Assembly (NCBI GenBank): GCA_021647365.1
Contig: JAKIUW010000013.1
Location: forward strand, 1-64,000
Reading direction: 5' to 3'
Source of the DNA: Cocleimonas sp.
GTDB lineage: Bacteria > Pseudomonadota > Gammaproteobacteria > Thiotrichales > Thiotrichaceae
DNA length: 64,000 bases
The number at the start of each line of letters is the position of its first letter. Position 1 is the first letter of the stretch. The notes beneath the pieces were generated by a model that saw only the letters and a list, made by a program, of their open reading frames with translations, was not told the DNA's origin and ran no database searches. This document shows positions 63,027-64,000 of this stretch, piece by piece. The position numbers and the translations under genes were made by a program.

Positions 63027-64000
63027 ATGAAAACCACCCCACTAAGCACCCTAAAACAAACTAACGATTTCACCTCACGCCATATTGGCCCAAACAGTGA
63101 TGATGCGATTGCCATGCTCAAAACCATTGGCGTGGCTTCGTTAGAAGCGTTAATCGATCAAACCGTCCCTGAAAGCATCCGCACGAGAGAGCCATTAAAT
63201 CTTGGTGAAAGTTGTACTGAGAGGGAAGGTATTGCAACCTTGCGTGAAATCGCCAATAAAAATAAAGTGAATAAATCATATATAGGTCAGGGCTATTACG
63301 ACACGATTGTGCCAGCGGTGATTCAGCGCAATGTGCTAGAAAACCCAGGGTGGTACACGGCATACACGCCGTATCAGCCAGAGATTTCGCAGGGTCGTTT
63401 GGAGGCTTTGATTAATTATCAGCAGATGATTATGGATTTAACAGGGATGGATATCGCCAATGCCTCGTTATTGGATGAGGCAACCGCAGCGGCCGAAGCA
63501 ATGGCTTTATGTAAGCGTTCTAACCGTTTAAAAACAGACAAGTTTTTTGTTGATGAAGGTGTGTTTCCACAAACGCTTGGAGTGTTGAAAACACGCGCAC
63601 AATATTTTGGTTTTGAGTTGATTGTGGGTGACCCTGCAGAAGATTTAGCACAGCATGAGGTGTTTGGTGTATTACTGCAATACCCAAACGCAATCGGAAA
63701 TGTCACCGACATTGAGCCAATTATCGTGCAAGCACACGCGCAAAAAGCCTTGGTGTGTGTAGCATCGGATTTAATGGCATTGGTAATGTTGAAATCACCG
63801 GGTGAAATGGATGCTGATATGGTTTTCGGTAACTCTCAACGTTTTGGCGTGCCGATGGGTAACGGCGGTCCGCATGCAGGTTTCTTTGCGGTAAAAGATA
63901 AATTTAAGCGCTCAGTCCCTGGTCGCGTCATTGGAGTGTCGGTTGATAGCAAAGGTAATCCTGCTATGCGTATGGCGATGCAAACGCGTGAACAACATAT
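63027..64000 (+). CDS. gcvP: Glycine dehydrogenase (decarboxylating) P protein, 5' part
   Basis: The first 324 codons; the gene runs off the window. TSRHIGPNSDDAIAML, YIGQGYYDTIVPAVIQRNVLENPGWYTAYTPYQPEISQGRLEALINYQ and MDLTGMDIANASLLDEATAAAEAMALC are the P protein N-terminal half. The start MKTTPLSTLKQTNDF agrees with the single-chain form of about 950 residues, though a split P1 subunit cannot be excluded without the rest. It decarboxylates glycine using PLP and transfers the aminomethyl group to GcvH. Confidence 0.93.
   Translation, partial: MKTTPLSTLKQTNDFTSRHIGPNSDDAIAMLKTIGVASLEALIDQTVPESIRTREPLNLGESCTEREGIATLREIANKNKVNKSYIGQGYYDTIVPAVIQRNVLENPGWYTAYTPYQPEISQGRLEALINYQQMIMDLTGMDIANASLLDEATAAAEAMALCKRSNRLKTDKFFVDEGVFPQTLGVLKTRAQYFGFELIVGDPAEDLAQHEVFGVLLQYPNAIGNVTDIEPIIVQAHAQKALVCVASDLMALVMLKSPGEMDADMVFGNSQRFGVPMGNGGPHAGFFAVKDKFKRSVPGRVIGVSVDSKGNPAMRMAMQTREQH

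Noticed and set aside
1..64000. tRNA or rRNA genes
   Set aside because: I found no cloverleaf with the T-loop pattern or rRNA-like segment by reading; a tRNA scan could still find one I missed.

Overview
The window looks like chromosomal DNA of an AT-rich (roughly 40% G+C by eye), chemolithoautotrophic gammaproteobacterium. Gammaproteobacterial hallmarks are lptD-surA-pdxA, bioH-bioC, pepA-holC, yaeQ, ftsB-ispD-ispF, kdsA-eno and the LPS assembly gene lptD. Autotrophy is indicated by a form II RuBisCO (cbbM), a divergent LysR regulator (cbbR) and the activase pair cbbQ-cbbO. A sulfur-oxidising Thiotrichales-like bacterium would fit, but this is inference; no sulfur-oxidation gene lies in the window.

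Layout. 0.1-5.6 kb: a membrane-anchored NTF2-like protein and a branched-chain amino-acid type ABC importer (livKHMGF, minus strand). 5.7-10.7 kb: yaeQ with a YiiX-like cysteine hydrolase, a DUF4034 membrane protein with a 56-residue partner, a small membrane protein and an IS200-type transposase. 10.7-16.2 kb: a peptide ABC importer with a fused two-domain ATPase. 16.4-19.8 kb: small proteins, recG, plsY. 19.8-28.3 kb (plus strand): bioH-bioC, a HlyIII-like protein, pyrG, kdsA, eno, ftsB, ispD, ispF and a frameshifted DUF6176 gene. 28.3-32.4 kb (minus): HETCH-motif protein, membrane J-domain protein, holC, pepA. 32.6-41.6 kb: a stand-alone elongation factor G, then the cbb region. 41.6-47.6 kb (minus): dsbB, pdxA, surA, lptD, a PP-type phosphatase. 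47.7-50.4 kb: a fetB remnant and a large membrane patatin. 50.6-58.2 kb: surface polysaccharide genes (flippase, alkaline-phosphatase-fold transferase, O-antigen ligase-like, Wzc-like kinase). 58.3-60.9 kb: hisN, xerD, dsbC. 60.9-64 kb: a tandem glycine riboswitch with terminator, then gcvT, gcvH and the 5' part of gcvP, which runs off the window.

The most striking feature is not a gene. A short G-tract repeat (CATGTAAAAGTG, about seven G, then TGTGC) occurs about 29 times at 23 loci, in both orientations, nearly always in the gap between two genes and usually within about 60 nt of a stop codon. Four loci hold two copies as an inverted repeat, one holds three copies in tandem, one copy forms the C-terminus of a protein, and one partial copy is inserted in frame within bioH. 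Two other repeat classes are also present: a CACGGAAAA/CACGAAAA type in long inverted pairs, and a CTTCGACTCCGCTCAG type. The wide spread, the local subfamilies and the hairpin-forming pairs suggest an actively spreading or functional non-coding element of unknown mechanism.
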